From positions 1-60,110 of the forward strand of contig JACTMP010000025.1 in the NCBI GenBank assembly GCA_014584575.1: DNA of 60,110 nt, read 5' to 3'. Made by a program: the position numbers and the translations under genes. Shown in pieces: positions 23,637 through 33,192 of the stretch. The stretch's first letter is position 1. The number at the start of each line of letters is the position of its first letter. The notes beneath the pieces were generated by a model. The model was not told the origin of the DNA. It ran no database searches and saw only the letters and a list, made by a program, of their open reading frames with translations. Origin of the DNA: Chloroflexota bacterium (GTDB lineage Bacteria > Chloroflexota > Anaerolineae > Promineifilales > Promineifilaceae).

Positions 23637-26289
23637 ATTGCTTCACGGCCGTGTCTAGCAATGCTCGCCCAATTTGGGTGGCCTCCGGCACGGCCGTGCT
23701 GCCCTCCACCACCACCACCACCAGAAATCGGGGATTGGCTGCCGGGGCCACCCCCACATACCAGCCATTCGTGCTGCCATCCGGCCCGGAAAGCACCAGG
23801 TCGTTAAACTCGACACGGCCGTCGTTTGTCAGCGCCTGGCGAATGGTGCGGGCGGCGGCGATGTCAACAACCGGGCCATTGCCGGCGGGAGGGGGAATGG
23901 GTTGCCGGTCGCCATTTTCATCCCACACGGCCGTAACCAACTGCGGCTGTAACTTCTGCCCATCCCGCGCCAGCGCGCCCCACGCCAGCGCCAGTTGCAG
24001 CGGCGTCAGCACCAGGTTTTCCTGCCCAATGCCGGCCAGCGCCGGGTCACGCATGGGCTGGGCGGCCGGCGTTTCCGTGTTGAGGGGCAGGTTGGGCACG
24101 GCCGTCAGGCCAAAATCAGCAGATACCTTGTTTAGCCAGGAAAGGCCCAATTCACCGGCCAATACCTGCATCGGCCCAGGGCAGCGATGTGTCAGCACAT
24201 CTGCCCAGGTAGCCGGGTCTGGCGGCGGCGTGGCGCACTGCAATGCCTGCCCGTTCACTGTTACCGGGCGATTGGCGTCCGGTACAACTTCGTCCATACG
24301 GATGTTCCCTTGTTGCAGCGCCACTGCCAGCAAAAAGGGTTGCAGCAGCAGGCCAGGCTGGTACTGCCCCTGCGCTACCCGGTTCAGCAACGGGGCATCG
24401 GCTGCTGCCGTCAGCGCCTCGAATTCCTCATCCAACCGGTTGGGATCATAAATGGGATGGCTGGCCATCGCCAGAAGTTCACCCGTTTGTGTGTCCAGCA
24501 GCAGCATGGCCCCCGGCCGTGTACCCAAGAGGGCGTCGGCAATTTGTTGCAGCCGGGCATCCAATGTCAACTGGATAGGCCGTCCGGTCTGCGGTTGGTG
24601 CAGGTTTTGGTTCACCACCTGCTGCCAGAATGAGGACGGATCGCCCCGCAAAACTGTGTTGTACCCCTCTTCCACACCCGCCGCACCATGTCGAAAGCTG
24701 TAATAACCAACCGCCGGGCCAATGTTGGCGATGGGGTAGCGGCGGCTGGGGGCGGCGGCGGCGCCAACCGTTTCCGCTACCACCACTCCCTGGCGGTCAT
24801 AAATAGGGCCGCGCCGGATGCGCAGTTCGGCTTCCACCAGCCGGGGATTGTCGCTGCGCGCCAGGATGTTTTGGGCGCGCCAGACGCCCCAGTAGAGCAG
24901 GGAAGCTGTTACCAGTAAATAACCAATGATCACGGCCGTCAATAATTGTTGTAATCGCTGCTGCATGGCCGGGTTGAAAGAGGTGCGCCCGCTGCCAGAC
25001 GTGGCCGAAAGATAAAGCAGCAATCCAACCATCACACTGCTCACCAGCAGCGAACTGCCGCCATAGCTGAGAAATGGCAACGTGACCCCCGTCAGGGGCA
25101 GCAGTTTCACCACCCCGCCCATGATGAGGATGGCCTGGGCGGCGAAAAGCACGGTAATACCGGCAGCCAGATAGCGGCGAAACGGCCGTGCGGCCAGCGC
25201 CGCAATTTTGATTCCCCGATAGGCCAATACCAGAAAACAGGCAACCACCGTCAGGCTGCCCGTCAACCCCCACTCTTCGGCGACGGCGGCAAACACAAAG
25301 TCTGAGTGGACGACGGGGATGTAGTTGGGAAAACCCTGCCCCACACCGTGCCCGGCCAGACCACCGGCTGCCAGGGCATACAGCGATTGCACTATCTGGT
25401 AAGCGCGGTTACTGGCGTCCGGCCAGGGGTTCCACCAGGCGTTGACGCGCAGCGCCACCACGTCGAAGAGGTAATAAGCCAGCACGCTGCTCACCAGCAG
25501 CAAGACGAGGCCGCCAACCACGTAACGGCCGTCGCCCGATGCCAGGTATAACAGTGCCAGGAAGAGGATAAAAAAGAGCGTGGCTGCGCCCAAGTCACGC
25601 TGCCAGACGAGCAGCGCCATGCAAAAGCCCCACATCAGCAGCAAGGGGGCCAGGTAGGGCAGGGGGCCAAAACGGCCGTGACGGCCGTCTAACCGCAGCA
25701 GTGATTCGCGTTCGTCAAAATAGCTGGCCAGGAAAATGACCAGCAGCAGCTTGAGCAGTTCGGAGGGCTGGAAAAAGACGCGGCCGATCAGGGGAATGGG
25801 CAGCCAGAGCGCCGCCCCAAAACCGGACGGATTGACGCCAAAAAGGAATGTGGTCGCCAGCAGGAGGATACCACCCAGCAGTAAGGTGTACCGGTAACGG
25901 CGTAGCCAGCGCAAACTGCGTGGCAAAATGGCGATGGCCAGCAGCACGGCCGTGCTTAATACCAGCCACACCATCTGCCGTCCTAGAAAGTTGGAAGCCA
26001 GCCGCTGCACGGTAATTAACCCCCAGCCGGTGAGCAAGGCGAAGATGGGCAGCAGGTAGGGGTCGTGATGGGGGCGGAAACGCCGCAGAAACGCCTGGGC
26101 TAGCAGCATCAAGATGAACCAGAGTGTGGCCGCCCACAGGTACACACCACTGACCTGGCCGGTACGCGCCAGACTGAGGGTGATGGCGTTTGTGAATATG
26201 AACACGGCCGTGAGCAGAAGCAGGAGGAGCTGGTCACGGCCGTATGGCTCGCGCAGGGCAAGCCAGGGGGGCAGGGATAAATTTCTCAT
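23635..26289 (-). CDS. SEDS (FtsW/RodA) glycosyltransferase fused to a penicillin-binding-protein domain lacking catalytic motifs
   Basis: 884 residues from the ATG at 26289; the frame is open 52 codons upstream but without coding signs. Residues ~20-430 are a ten-helix SEDS protein. It has NPWPDASNRAYQIVQS with Asp291 at the essential position, SDFVFAAVAEEWGL and LPFLSYGGSSLL. After one more helix (~450-470), RRGPIYDRQGVVVAE begins a class-B PBP. Its SxxK box is GLLLQ (Leu647, Gln650), the SxN position is RCP (702-704), and KTGT is PDGS (836-839). The PBP half should therefore be unable to cross-link or bind penicillin covalently. It is likely a polymerase with a built-in activator. Confidence 0.9.
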   Translation of the reverse strand: MRNLSLPPWLALREPYGRDQLLLLLLTAVFIFTNAITLSLARTGQVSGVYLWAATLWFILMLLAQAFLRRFRPHHDPYLLPIFALLTGWGLITVQRLASNFLGRQMVWLVLSTAVLLAIAILPRSLRWLRRYRYTLLLGGILLLATTFLFGVNPSGFGAALWLPIPLIGRVFFQPSELLKLLLVIFLASYFDERESLLRLDGRHGRFGPLPYLAPLLLMWGFCMALLVWQRDLGAATLFFILFLALLYLASGDGRYVVGGLVLLLVSSVLAYYLFDVVALRVNAWWNPWPDASNRAYQIVQSLYALAAGGLAGHGVGQGFPNYIPVVHSDFVFAAVAEEWGLTGSLTVVACFLVLAYRGIKIAALAARPFRRYLAAGITVLFAAQAILIMGGVVKLLPLTGVTLPFLSYGGSSLLVSSVMVGLLLYLSATSGSGRTSFNPAMQQRLQQLLTAVIIGYLLVTASLLYWGVWRAQNILARSDNPRLVEAELRIRRGPIYDRQGVVVAETVGAAAAPSRRYPIANIGPAVGYYSFRHGAAGVEEGYNTVLRGDPSSFWQQVVNQNLHQPQTGRPIQLTLDARLQQIADALLGTRPGAMLLLDTQTGELLAMASHPIYDPNRLDEEFEALTAAADAPLLNRVAQGQYQPGLLLQPFLLAVALQQGNIRMDEVVPDANRPVTVNGQALQCATPPPDPATWADVLTHRCPGPMQVLAGELGLSWLNKVSADFGLTAVPNLPLNTETPAAQPMRDPALAGIGQENLVLTPLQLALAWGALARDGQKLQPQLVTAVWDENGDRQPIPPPAGNGPVVDIAAARTIRQALTNDGRVEFNDLVLSGPDGSTNGWYVGVAPAANPRFLVVVVVEGSTAVPEATQIGRALLDTAVKQ

Positions 26290-26423
26290 AGCCAATAGGG
26301 TGGTGGCTGATGGGGGATGATTTTGCCTTTGTGAGCCACACCCGTAAGCCGGTAATTGTATCGCTGTGGTCTCCCCTCGCAACCGCGTGTACACAGCACC
26401 AGCAATTCTCAGTTTAGCAAAAC

Positions 26424-26532
26424 CCGGCGATTGAAATCGCGGCAACAGAAAAAGAAGTCGGCCTTCGCCGACTATTTTCAGTCGGCGAAGGCCGACTTTG
26501 TCCCTTGTTGGTGCAGATTTATCTGCCGCCGC
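26424..26532. repeat. Dispersed REP-like element with 19-bp central hairpin
   Basis: Arms 26455-26473 and 26480-26498 (AAGTCGGCCTTCGCCGACT and complement) form a perfect 19-bp stem with an ATTTTC loop. It is flanked on the left by the mini-hairpin GCGATT-GA-AATCGC and on the right by TTGTTGGT then GCAGAT-TT-ATCTGC. The right part recurs, inverted, at 33245-33316. The rest of the 26290-26644 gap holds the metal-ATPase promoter and otherwise nothing recognisable. Confidence 0.75.
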
Positions 26533-26591
26533 AAATCAAACTGCGAATTGCTGACACCATGCCTGAACGCTGTCATTTCTGCGATTGATGC

Positions 26592-26610
26592 TATAATTAA
26601 CCGAGGTTAA
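26592..26610 (+). promoter_or_regulatory. TATAAT and overlapping palindrome TTAACC-GA-GGTTAA before metal ATPase
   Basis: A perfect -10 TATAAT (26592-26597) overlaps the palindrome TTAACCGAGGTTAA (26597-26610), 34 bp upstream of the ATPase start. No strong -35 is seen at 16-18 bp (GCTGTC or CTGTCA region), as is usual for regulated promoters. A dimeric metal-sensing repressor would fit, but no regulator gene is adjacent. Confidence 0.5.
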
Positions 26611-26644
26611 ATTAAAACTAAACCTTGTTTTTGGGTAGCTGATT

Positions 26645-29008
26645 ATGGACGAAACGATTGAACAGACCGAAGAAAATTGTGCTGAAGTGATTAACCATCT
26701 GCTGGAAGATGAGCCGGGCATTGTGCAGGTTAATCTCAATCCGGCCGATCATCAACTCAGCATTGATTACGATCCGGCGCAAATTGATCTGACGCGAGTG
26801 GATGAACTATCGCAGGCGATGACACCCTTGCTTAGCCAGCGGTGGCAGACGTGTACGCTGCGGCTGGGGCGGCAGGGTGGGCGCGCCTGTGAGTCGTGCG
26901 CGTTGGGGTTGGAGCGGCGGGTGGGGCAGTTGCCGGGTGTGCAGCGGGTCTCCGCCAGTTACATGGGCGGTACGCTCTCCATTGCCTTTGACGCCGCCCA
27001 AATTAACGCCCAGGATATAACCCGCCACATTACACAAATGGGGGTGGATGTGAAACCATCGGCGGCAGTGGAAATAGCGACGGCCGTGCCCGAAACCATC
27101 TCCCTCCCCTCCTCCCGCCGCCAGATGTGGGACTGGTTCCGCACCAACCCGGAAGCGATTTTTACCGTCATCACCTTTGTCGCCATGTTTAGCGCCCTGT
27201 TTTTGAGTAACCGGGGAGGGGCGGCCTGGTTGATCGCCGGTTTCTATGGCGCAGCCTACATCTTTGGCGGCTATTATGGGATGAAAGGGGGTATTGAGTC
27301 GCTGCGGCAGCGCACCATTGACGTGGATTTGCTGATGGTGCTGGCGGCTGGCGGCGCGGCGCTGGTGGGTGAATTTTTCGAGGGGGCCATGCTGCTCTTC
27401 CTCTTTTCCCTCTCCAATGTATTGCAAGATTTCGCCATGGACCGTACCCGGAATGCGATTCGGGCGTTGATGCAGTTACGGCCGTCTACCGCCCGTATTA
27501 TGCGCGGTGACCGCGAAGTGGAACTGCCCATTGAAAAGGTCAACATTGGCGACTTGATGATCATCAAACCGGGCGACCGTATTGCCCTGGATGGGCTGGT
27601 GGTAGCAGGCGAGAGCAGCATGGATCAATCGGCTATTACCGGCGAATCCATCCCCGTTGCCAAACAACAGGGCGACCAGATTTTTGCCGGGGCCATTAAC
27701 CAGACCGGCAGCCTGGATGTGCGCGTCACTAAACTGGCCAAAGATTCCACCATCGCCCGCCTGATTCAGATGGTGGAGGAAGCGCGCAGCGAAAAAGCAG
27801 AGACGCAGCGTTTTATTGACCAGGCGGAGCAGTATTATGCCCTGGGCGTCATCATCCTGACGGCGTTGTTTATCGTCATTCCGCCGACGCTGCTCAACGT
27901 GCCCTTTGACGATGCCTTTTACAAGGCGATGACGATTTTAGTGGCGGCGTCGCCCTGCGCTATTGTGATCAGCACCCCGGCGACGGTGCTGTCGGCCATT
28001 GGTAATGGGGCGCGGCGTGGGGTGCTGTTTAAGGGTGGCATTTATGTGGAAAATGCGGCCACCATCCAGGTGATTGCCTTTGACAAGACGGGCACGCTGA
28101 CGGTGGGCAAACCACAGGTGACGGACATTCACCCCCTGGCCGATGTGACGGAAGATGAATTGTTGGCGCTGGCTACGGCCGTTGAATCCAAATCGGAGCA
28201 CCCCTTAGCCCAGGCCACCATGCAGGCCGCCAACAGCCGGGAACTGGCGGCGCCGGAAGTGCGCTCCTTCAGTTCGGTGACGGGGATGGGGGTGCGGGCA
28301 GAAGTGGACGGCCGTCAGGTGCAGGTGGGGAACTTGCGCCTTTTTGCGGACCAATCATTGATCGGGCTGGCTGAAGCCGAAATGGTGGTGGCACAGTATC
28401 AGGATGAGGGCAAAACGAGTGTGGTGGTGGCCTCGGACGGCCGTGTGGTCGGGGTGATTGCCTACGCCGACGTGATTCGCCCGGACGCACCCCAGGTGGT
28501 GGCCGACCTGCGGCGGCGCGGCATTGAACATATCGTCATGCTCACCGGCGACCACGAACGGGTGGCGCGGCATATTGCCCAGGCAGCGGGCGTGGATGAA
28601 GTATTGGCCGATTTGCTGCCGGAAGATAAGGTAGCAGCCATCCGATCGGTGCAGGAAAAATATGGCCCCACCATCATGGTTGGTGATGGGGTGAACGATG
28701 CGCCAGCTCTGGTGATGGCCGACATAGGCATGGCTATGGGCGCGGCCGGCACCGATGTGGCGCTGGAAACGGCCGACATCGTGCTGATGGGCGACGACCT
28801 GAAAAATATCCCCTACGTCATTGGCCTGAGCAAACAGACCCGGCGCACCCTGGTAATCAACCTCACCTTTGCCATCTCTGCCATCGTCGTTATGCTGCTG
28901 CTGATTATCTTCCGTGACCTGCCGCTGCCGGTAGCCGTCCTGGGCCACGAGGGCGGCACTGTCCTCGTCTCCCTCAACGGGATGCGGCTGCTGCGTTATC
29001 GAGGCTGA
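26645..29008 (+). CDS. P1B-4-type heavy-metal-transporting ATPase
   Basis: 787 residues. The N-terminus has two ferredoxin-like metal-binding modules: the first (1-65) lacks CxxC, and the second has GRACESCALGLERRV (CxxC near residue 80). About eight membrane helices follow. The actuator TGES motif is SAITGESIPV, the transmembrane metal site is ASPCAIVIS (SPC, not CPC), phosphorylation is at DKTGTLT, the HP motif is SEHPLAQA and the hinge is MVGDGVNDAPAL. The last helix has GHEGGTVLVSLNG. SPC plus HEGGT defines the P1B-4 subgroup (Co, Fe(II), Zn exporters). Two N-terminal domains are unusual for that subgroup. Confidence 0.92.
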   Translation: MDETIEQTEENCAEVINHLLEDEPGIVQVNLNPADHQLSIDYDPAQIDLTRVDELSQAMTPLLSQRWQTCTLRLGRQGGRACESCALGLERRVGQLPGVQRVSASYMGGTLSIAFDAAQINAQDITRHITQMGVDVKPSAAVEIATAVPETISLPSSRRQMWDWFRTNPEAIFTVITFVAMFSALFLSNRGGAAWLIAGFYGAAYIFGGYYGMKGGIESLRQRTIDVDLLMVLAAGGAALVGEFFEGAMLLFLFSLSNVLQDFAMDRTRNAIRALMQLRPSTARIMRGDREVELPIEKVNIGDLMIIKPGDRIALDGLVVAGESSMDQSAITGESIPVAKQQGDQIFAGAINQTGSLDVRVTKLAKDSTIARLIQMVEEARSEKAETQRFIDQAEQYYALGVIILTALFIVIPPTLLNVPFDDAFYKAMTILVAASPCAIVISTPATVLSAIGNGARRGVLFKGGIYVENAATIQVIAFDKTGTLTVGKPQVTDIHPLADVTEDELLALATAVESKSEHPLAQATMQAANSRELAAPEVRSFSSVTGMGVRAEVDGRQVQVGNLRLFADQSLIGLAEAEMVVAQYQDEGKTSVVVASDGRVVGVIAYADVIRPDAPQVVADLRRRGIEHIVMLTGDHERVARHIAQAAGVDEVLADLLPEDKVAAIRSVQEKYGPTIMVGDGVNDAPALVMADIGMAMGAAGTDVALETADIVLMGDDLKNIPYVIGLSKQTRRTLVINLTFAISAIVVMLLLIIFRDLPLPVAVLGHEGGTVLVSLNGMRLLRYRG

Positions 29009-29030
29009 TAACATGTTGCGCATAGATAAC

Positions 29031-29205
29031 GAAATACAAAATAGACCACATCGGCAGCCAGCCCCTCGCCACCACCTACACCAATGACATTATCGGCCTC
29101 TCCAAGGTTCTGGTCAGCGATGGGGGCACACCCACCACACACGGCTCCGGGGCGGCCTTTCTGACGGCGACCGGCGTCCTCGCCATGTCACACTGGCTCA
29201 CCCCA
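29031..29205 (+). pseudogene. Short degenerate coding remnant, possibly RHS/YD-repeat-like
   Basis: One plus-strand frame reads DHIGSQPLATTYTNDIIGL, then SKVLVSDGGTPTT, reminiscent of the DHLGS...GL-x-x-VL linker that precedes RHS core repeats in large surface proteins. It has no start, no ribosome site and is followed by unrelated low-quality sequence. The assignment is tentative. The rest of 29009-29410 holds two ACGGCCGT octamers and no gene I can support. Confidence 0.3.
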
Positions 29206-29410
29206 CCGCTACCCCTGCTGTTGTGTATCCTTCTCTGGCTGCTGTGGCGGCGCCCCCACTGCGCCACATTCGTTTGCCAGCCACCAGCCCGTTTTTGGTC
29301 GTTCGGTTCCTGGCTTCTAAACAAGGCATCGTTTCCCGGCATACCTCTACGGCCGTACACCGCACATGTGGCGCGCGTGGAGAAAGGGGGGTACGGCCGT
29401 AGAGAAGGAC

Positions 29411-29459
29411 GCGGATTTTCAGGATTGGCGGATTTGGAAAAATCCGCCAATCCTGAAAT
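29411..29459. terminator. Long hairpin between convergent metal ATPase region and Ser/Thr kinase
   Basis: Arms 29411-29433 and 29438-29459 (GGATTTTCAGGATTGGCGGA and complement) form a ~22-bp stem with one bulged base and a 4-nt loop. It ends 6 bp from the stop of the minus-strand kinase gene and can serve both directions. The sequence also looks like a dispersed palindrome. Confidence 0.6.
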
Positions 29460-29465
29460 CCGGTG

Positions 29466-32400
29466 TCATATTGTTGCCAAAAGCTCCTGCACCCGCGCCA
29501 GATAATAGGTGTTTTGCATGACGGTATAGGCGGTTGCACATTGTTGCAGCAGGTCGCGGGCGCGCTGTTGGTCGGTGGCTTCGCCCCGCGCCAGATGCGC
29601 CTGTGCCCATTCCAGCATCATTTTGCTCTGGAACCAGCGCGCGCCAATTTGTTCGCTGTGCTGCACGGCCGTGGCAAAATAGGCAAACGCTTCTTCCCAA
29701 TGAGCCTGGTGTGCAGCAATCAGCGCCTTAGCCTGCGCTAATTGTCCCTGTTCGTGGGGCGAGATGAACTCGTCTGTTAACGCCTCTGCCTGGCGCAGCA
29801 CGGCCGTCGCCTCTTCATGGCGACCTTGATAGGTGTAGACCACAGCCAGTTCGGCGCGCGGCGCCACCGGGCCGGTGCCCAGCCCCCGGTCGCCAATTTC
29901 CATCGCTGCCAACAGGGTCTCTTCGGCCTCCTCTAGCCGGTTCATTTCCCGCAGAATAAAGCCAAAGTCATTGTTCAGGGCGGCCAGTTGCTGCAAATCG
30001 CCCCGCTGGTGGAAGTCGGTCTGGCATTTTTGCATCAGGTCAACGGCCGTCGGCTGATCGCCGGTCTGGTAGGCGAGCCAGGCAGCCAACATATCCACCA
30101 GCGGCATTTTGTTATGGGAAGGGGGCATCGTCTGTACCAATTCGCGCATTTCCGCCAGCAAAGCCTGGGCGGTGACCACCTCGCCATTAGTCAGGGCGTC
30201 GCTCAGAGCTATCACCCGCTCGTCCAACTTCCACAGGGCCGCGCCGGTGCGCTGACCCAGTTCTACGGCGCGGCGGTTGTGGTAACGCGCCTGTTCCAGG
30301 TCGTTGCTGTGTTTAAGCTGCCCGCTGAGATTGGTGTGGGCGCGCATGGCGATAGCCAGCAGGTCGGCCGGTTCGGCCAGGGCAATGGCCTGTTTCAGAG
30401 CGGCGATGCGTTCGGCGACCGTTAGCCCCGGCAGCACCCCCATGGTCGCCAGAGTGTCGGCCTGCACGTCTACCAGATTGAGCTTTTTGGCCAGGGCCAT
30501 GGCTTGCCGGCAGAGCGCCAGGGCTTCATCGGGCAGGCCGTTGAAGAAGCAGGCGCGCCCGGTTTCATGCAGCAGCACGGCCGTGCCCGGCGTCTCACTC
30601 TCCGGCGGCAAACCGGCCATGCCTTCGCGGCAGAGGGCCAGACCACGCGGCGTGTCGCCCACATGCCAGGCGGCGCGGGCGGCGCGGGCATACAGCCGGG
30701 CTACGTGGTCGTGGTGCGCCTGCGCCCGGCAGTGGGGAATGGCGGCTAACCAGGCGGCGATGGCCTCGTCATACCGGTTTTGGGCAAACAACGCCTCGCC
30801 CAGGTGGGCCAGCAAATCCCCCTTTTCGGCGTCGTTTTCCAGCAGTTCCAGGGCGGCGTGATAGTGACGCTCGGCTTGCTGATTGGTATGCACAGCCAGC
30901 GCCCGGTGGCCGGCTTTGGTGTAGTAATGGCGGGCGCGTTCAATGTCGCCCGCTTCGGCGTAATGGTAGGCCAGGGCTTCGTAGTCGTCGGGGTAGCGTT
31001 GGGCCAGGGCGGCGGCGGCACGGCCGTACAGACGGCGGCGGCGGATGACGCTCAGGCTTTCACGCAGGGCGGTGACGGTGAGGGCGTGGGCAAAAACAAA
31101 CGTTTCCTCGCCGGCGCGGACGCGGGTCGTGCGGTCGGGTTTGCGTTCGCTGATGAGTTGGGCGCGCACGGCCGTTTCCAACGCATCAATCAACGCCTCC
31201 TCCTCCATCTCGCTGGCCTGTTGCAGCACGCCAAAATCGAATTCCCGGCCAATAATGGCCGCCCAGCGCAGCGCCTCCTGCGCCGTATCGGGCAGGCGGC
31301 TGACGCGGGCCTGAATGGCGCCGCGCACGCTTTGGGGTAACTGCATCTCGGCCATGTTCGGCCGCTGCCAGCGCCCGTCCTGGTGAATCAATTTCCCTTC
31401 CGCCACCAGCGCCTTGCACAGTTCTTCAATGAAAAACTGGTTGCCGTCGGTTTCGCGGTAAATGGCGTCCAGGAAGTCGTCGGAAATTACCTCCTGGAAC
31501 ATGACGGTTAACAGGGCGCGGGTTTGCTCCCGGTCAAAGCGGTTGAGTTTGAGACGTAAGACCAATTGTTCGCGCGTCAGATCATAGACAATATCATCCA
31601 GGCAGCAGGCGGCGTCTAGCTCCACGTCGCGGTAGGTCATCACGATGAGGATGGGCAGTTTGCTGGTGCGGCAGCGGCGGGCCAGATAGGTGAGCAGGTC
31701 GAGCGTGCCGCTGTCGGCCCAATGCACGTCTTCGACGATGAGCAGCAGAGGGGCGCGTTCGGCCAGGCTGGCCCAAAGAGTGACGGCGCTTTCAAACAGA
31801 CGGTGCTGGTCGGTCTGGGCGTCGTAGGAGGGGTTGGGCGGCAGATCGGGGTAGAGCAGGCGCAAATCGGGGGCCAGGGTGATCAGGTCGGCCAGGATGG
31901 GGTCGGGCAGAGGGGGCACGGCCGTGCTGCGCGTAGCCGAAGTAGCCGTGCCGGTTTGCCCGGTGGCGGGGCGGCGGGCGGGCTGGATCAGTGCGGCGCG
32001 CAGCATGGTGGCGATGGGTGCATAGGGGGCATGGCCGCCGGCGTAACATTCACCCGCCAGCACCGTCGCGCCGGAGACTTCGGCCAGCGTGCGAATCTCG
32101 CGCATCAGCGGTGTTTTGCCCACGCCCGGTTCGCCGCTGATGAGCAGCACGTGGCGGTCGCCGGGGTCATGGATGGCCTGTTTCCAGAGTGATTTGGCCG
32201 CGGCCAGTTCTTTTTCGCGCCCTACCAGCCGCCCCTGGGCCAGACGTTCCAGGGGTGAGGGGGGTGGCTCGGCGGCGCTTACGGCCGTTGGCGATAACAA
32301 TTCCTGCCGGATGCGGGCCAATTTCTGGCGGACGACGGTGGCCGACGCCGGACGGTCGTCCGGGTTCTTTTGCAGCAGTTTCATGATCAGCCCATCCAGC

Positions 32401-33098
32401 ATCGGCGGCAGATCGCCGTTGTGGTTGCTGGGCGGCAGGGGTGGGGCGTAGAGGTGCTGCGAAATGACGGCCAGAGGGTCGTCGGCGGTGAAGGGGAGTT
32501 GGCCGGTGGCCAGTTCGTAAAGCATGACGCCCAGGGCATAGAGGTCGGTACGGCCGTCAATCGGCTGCCCCAATGCCTGTTCTGGCGGCAGGTAAAAGAC
32601 GGTGCCGATGAGTGTGCCTTCGACGGTGAGGCGGCTGGCGACGGAGCGGGCCAGGCCGAAGTCGGTCAGTTTGGCCGTGCCGTCCGGGGTAATGATCACA
32701 TTTTCCGGTTTCAGATCGCGGTGGATGACGCCGTTGGCGTGGGCATGTTCCAGAGCGGTGCAAATCTGAGTGGCAATTTGCAGGATGTCTGGCAAGTTTT
32801 GCGGGTGGCGATCATAGAGAGACTCGCCTTCCAGCATTTCCATGATGATGTAGGACGCGCCTTCAAATTCGCCGGCGTCGTAAATGGTGATGATATTGGG
32901 GTGATTGAGCCGGGCAGCGGCCTGCGCTTCGTGCAGAAGGCGGGCGCGCCCTTCGGTGCCCAGCGTACCGGCGGAAAGCAATTTCACCGCCACGCTGCGG
33001 TTGAGCAGGGTGTCTTGGGCGCGATAGACCACGCCCATGCCGCCGCGCCCGATTTCGGCTTCGAGCAGATAGCGGTTGTTTAAGAGTGTGTTGATCAT
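29466..33098 (-). CDS. Ser/Thr protein kinase fused to AAA (MalT/LuxR-type) ATPase and TPR region
   Basis: 1210 residues. The kinase domain (about 9-265) has GRGGMGVVY, VAVKLL with the Lys, HRDLKPENV and DFGLARS, so it should be active. The ATPase domain (about 290-600) has Walker A SGEPGVGKTP and Walker B LLLIVEDVHWAD, as in large signal-transduction ATPases. TPR-like helical repeats fill about 690-1210. There is no DNA-binding C-terminus and no membrane segment. An Ala/Thr/Ser-rich insert (TGTATSATRSTAVPPLP) sits in the ATPase domain. It follows the GAF-PP2C gene on the same strand, forming a kinase-phosphatase pair. Confidence 0.9.
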   Translation of the reverse strand: MINTLLNNRYLLEAEIGRGGMGVVYRAQDTLLNRSVAVKLLSAGTLGTEGRARLLHEAQAAARLNHPNIITIYDAGEFEGASYIIMEMLEGESLYDRHPQNLPDILQIATQICTALEHAHANGVIHRDLKPENVIITPDGTAKLTDFGLARSVASRLTVEGTLIGTVFYLPPEQALGQPIDGRTDLYALGVMLYELATGQLPFTADDPLAVISQHLYAPPLPPSNHNGDLPPMLDGLIMKLLQKNPDDRPASATVVRQKLARIRQELLSPTAVSAAEPPPSPLERLAQGRLVGREKELAAAKSLWKQAIHDPGDRHVLLISGEPGVGKTPLMREIRTLAEVSGATVLAGECYAGGHAPYAPIATMLRAALIQPARRPATGQTGTATSATRSTAVPPLPDPILADLITLAPDLRLLYPDLPPNPSYDAQTDQHRLFESAVTLWASLAERAPLLLIVEDVHWADSGTLDLLTYLARRCRTSKLPILIVMTYRDVELDAACCLDDIVYDLTREQLVLRLKLNRFDREQTRALLTVMFQEVISDDFLDAIYRETDGNQFFIEELCKALVAEGKLIHQDGRWQRPNMAEMQLPQSVRGAIQARVSRLPDTAQEALRWAAIIGREFDFGVLQQASEMEEEALIDALETAVRAQLISERKPDRTTRVRAGEETFVFAHALTVTALRESLSVIRRRRLYGRAAAALAQRYPDDYEALAYHYAEAGDIERARHYYTKAGHRALAVHTNQQAERHYHAALELLENDAEKGDLLAHLGEALFAQNRYDEAIAAWLAAIPHCRAQAHHDHVARLYARAARAAWHVGDTPRGLALCREGMAGLPPESETPGTAVLLHETGRACFFNGLPDEALALCRQAMALAKKLNLVDVQADTLATMGVLPGLTVAERIAALKQAIALAEPADLLAIAMRAHTNLSGQLKHSNDLEQARYHNRRAVELGQRTGAALWKLDERVIALSDALTNGEVVTAQALLAEMRELVQTMPPSHNKMPLVDMLAAWLAYQTGDQPTAVDLMQKCQTDFHQRGDLQQLAALNNDFGFILREMNRLEEAEETLLAAMEIGDRGLGTGPVAPRAELAVVYTYQGRHEEATAVLRQAEALTDEFISPHEQGQLAQAKALIAAHQAHWEEAFAYFATAVQHSEQIGARWFQSKMMLEWAQAHLARGEATDQQRARDLLQQCATAYTVMQNTYYLARVQELLATI

Positions 33099-33108
33099 CT
33101 ACCTTCAC

Positions 33109-33169
33109 GAGATTGGAGATTAGAGATTACAGATTGATCGCGCATCCAATCTCCTAATCTCCGATCTCT
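33109..33169. repeat. Word-repeat hairpin between PP2C and kinase genes
   Basis: GAGATTGGAGATTAGAGATTACAGATT on the left pairs with CCAATCTCCTAATCTCCGATCTC on the right across a short GATCGCGC loop. It fills most of the 94-bp gap on the minus strand and ends near the AAGGTAG ribosome site of the kinase gene. Confidence 0.65.
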
Positions 33170-33192
33170 GCTAATTTACTTGAATTGTTGCT

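Noticed and set aside
26290..26445. 52-codon N-terminal extension of the SEDS-PBP fusion
   Set aside because: Polar, unlike a SEDS N-terminus, and extends toward the REP-like repeat.
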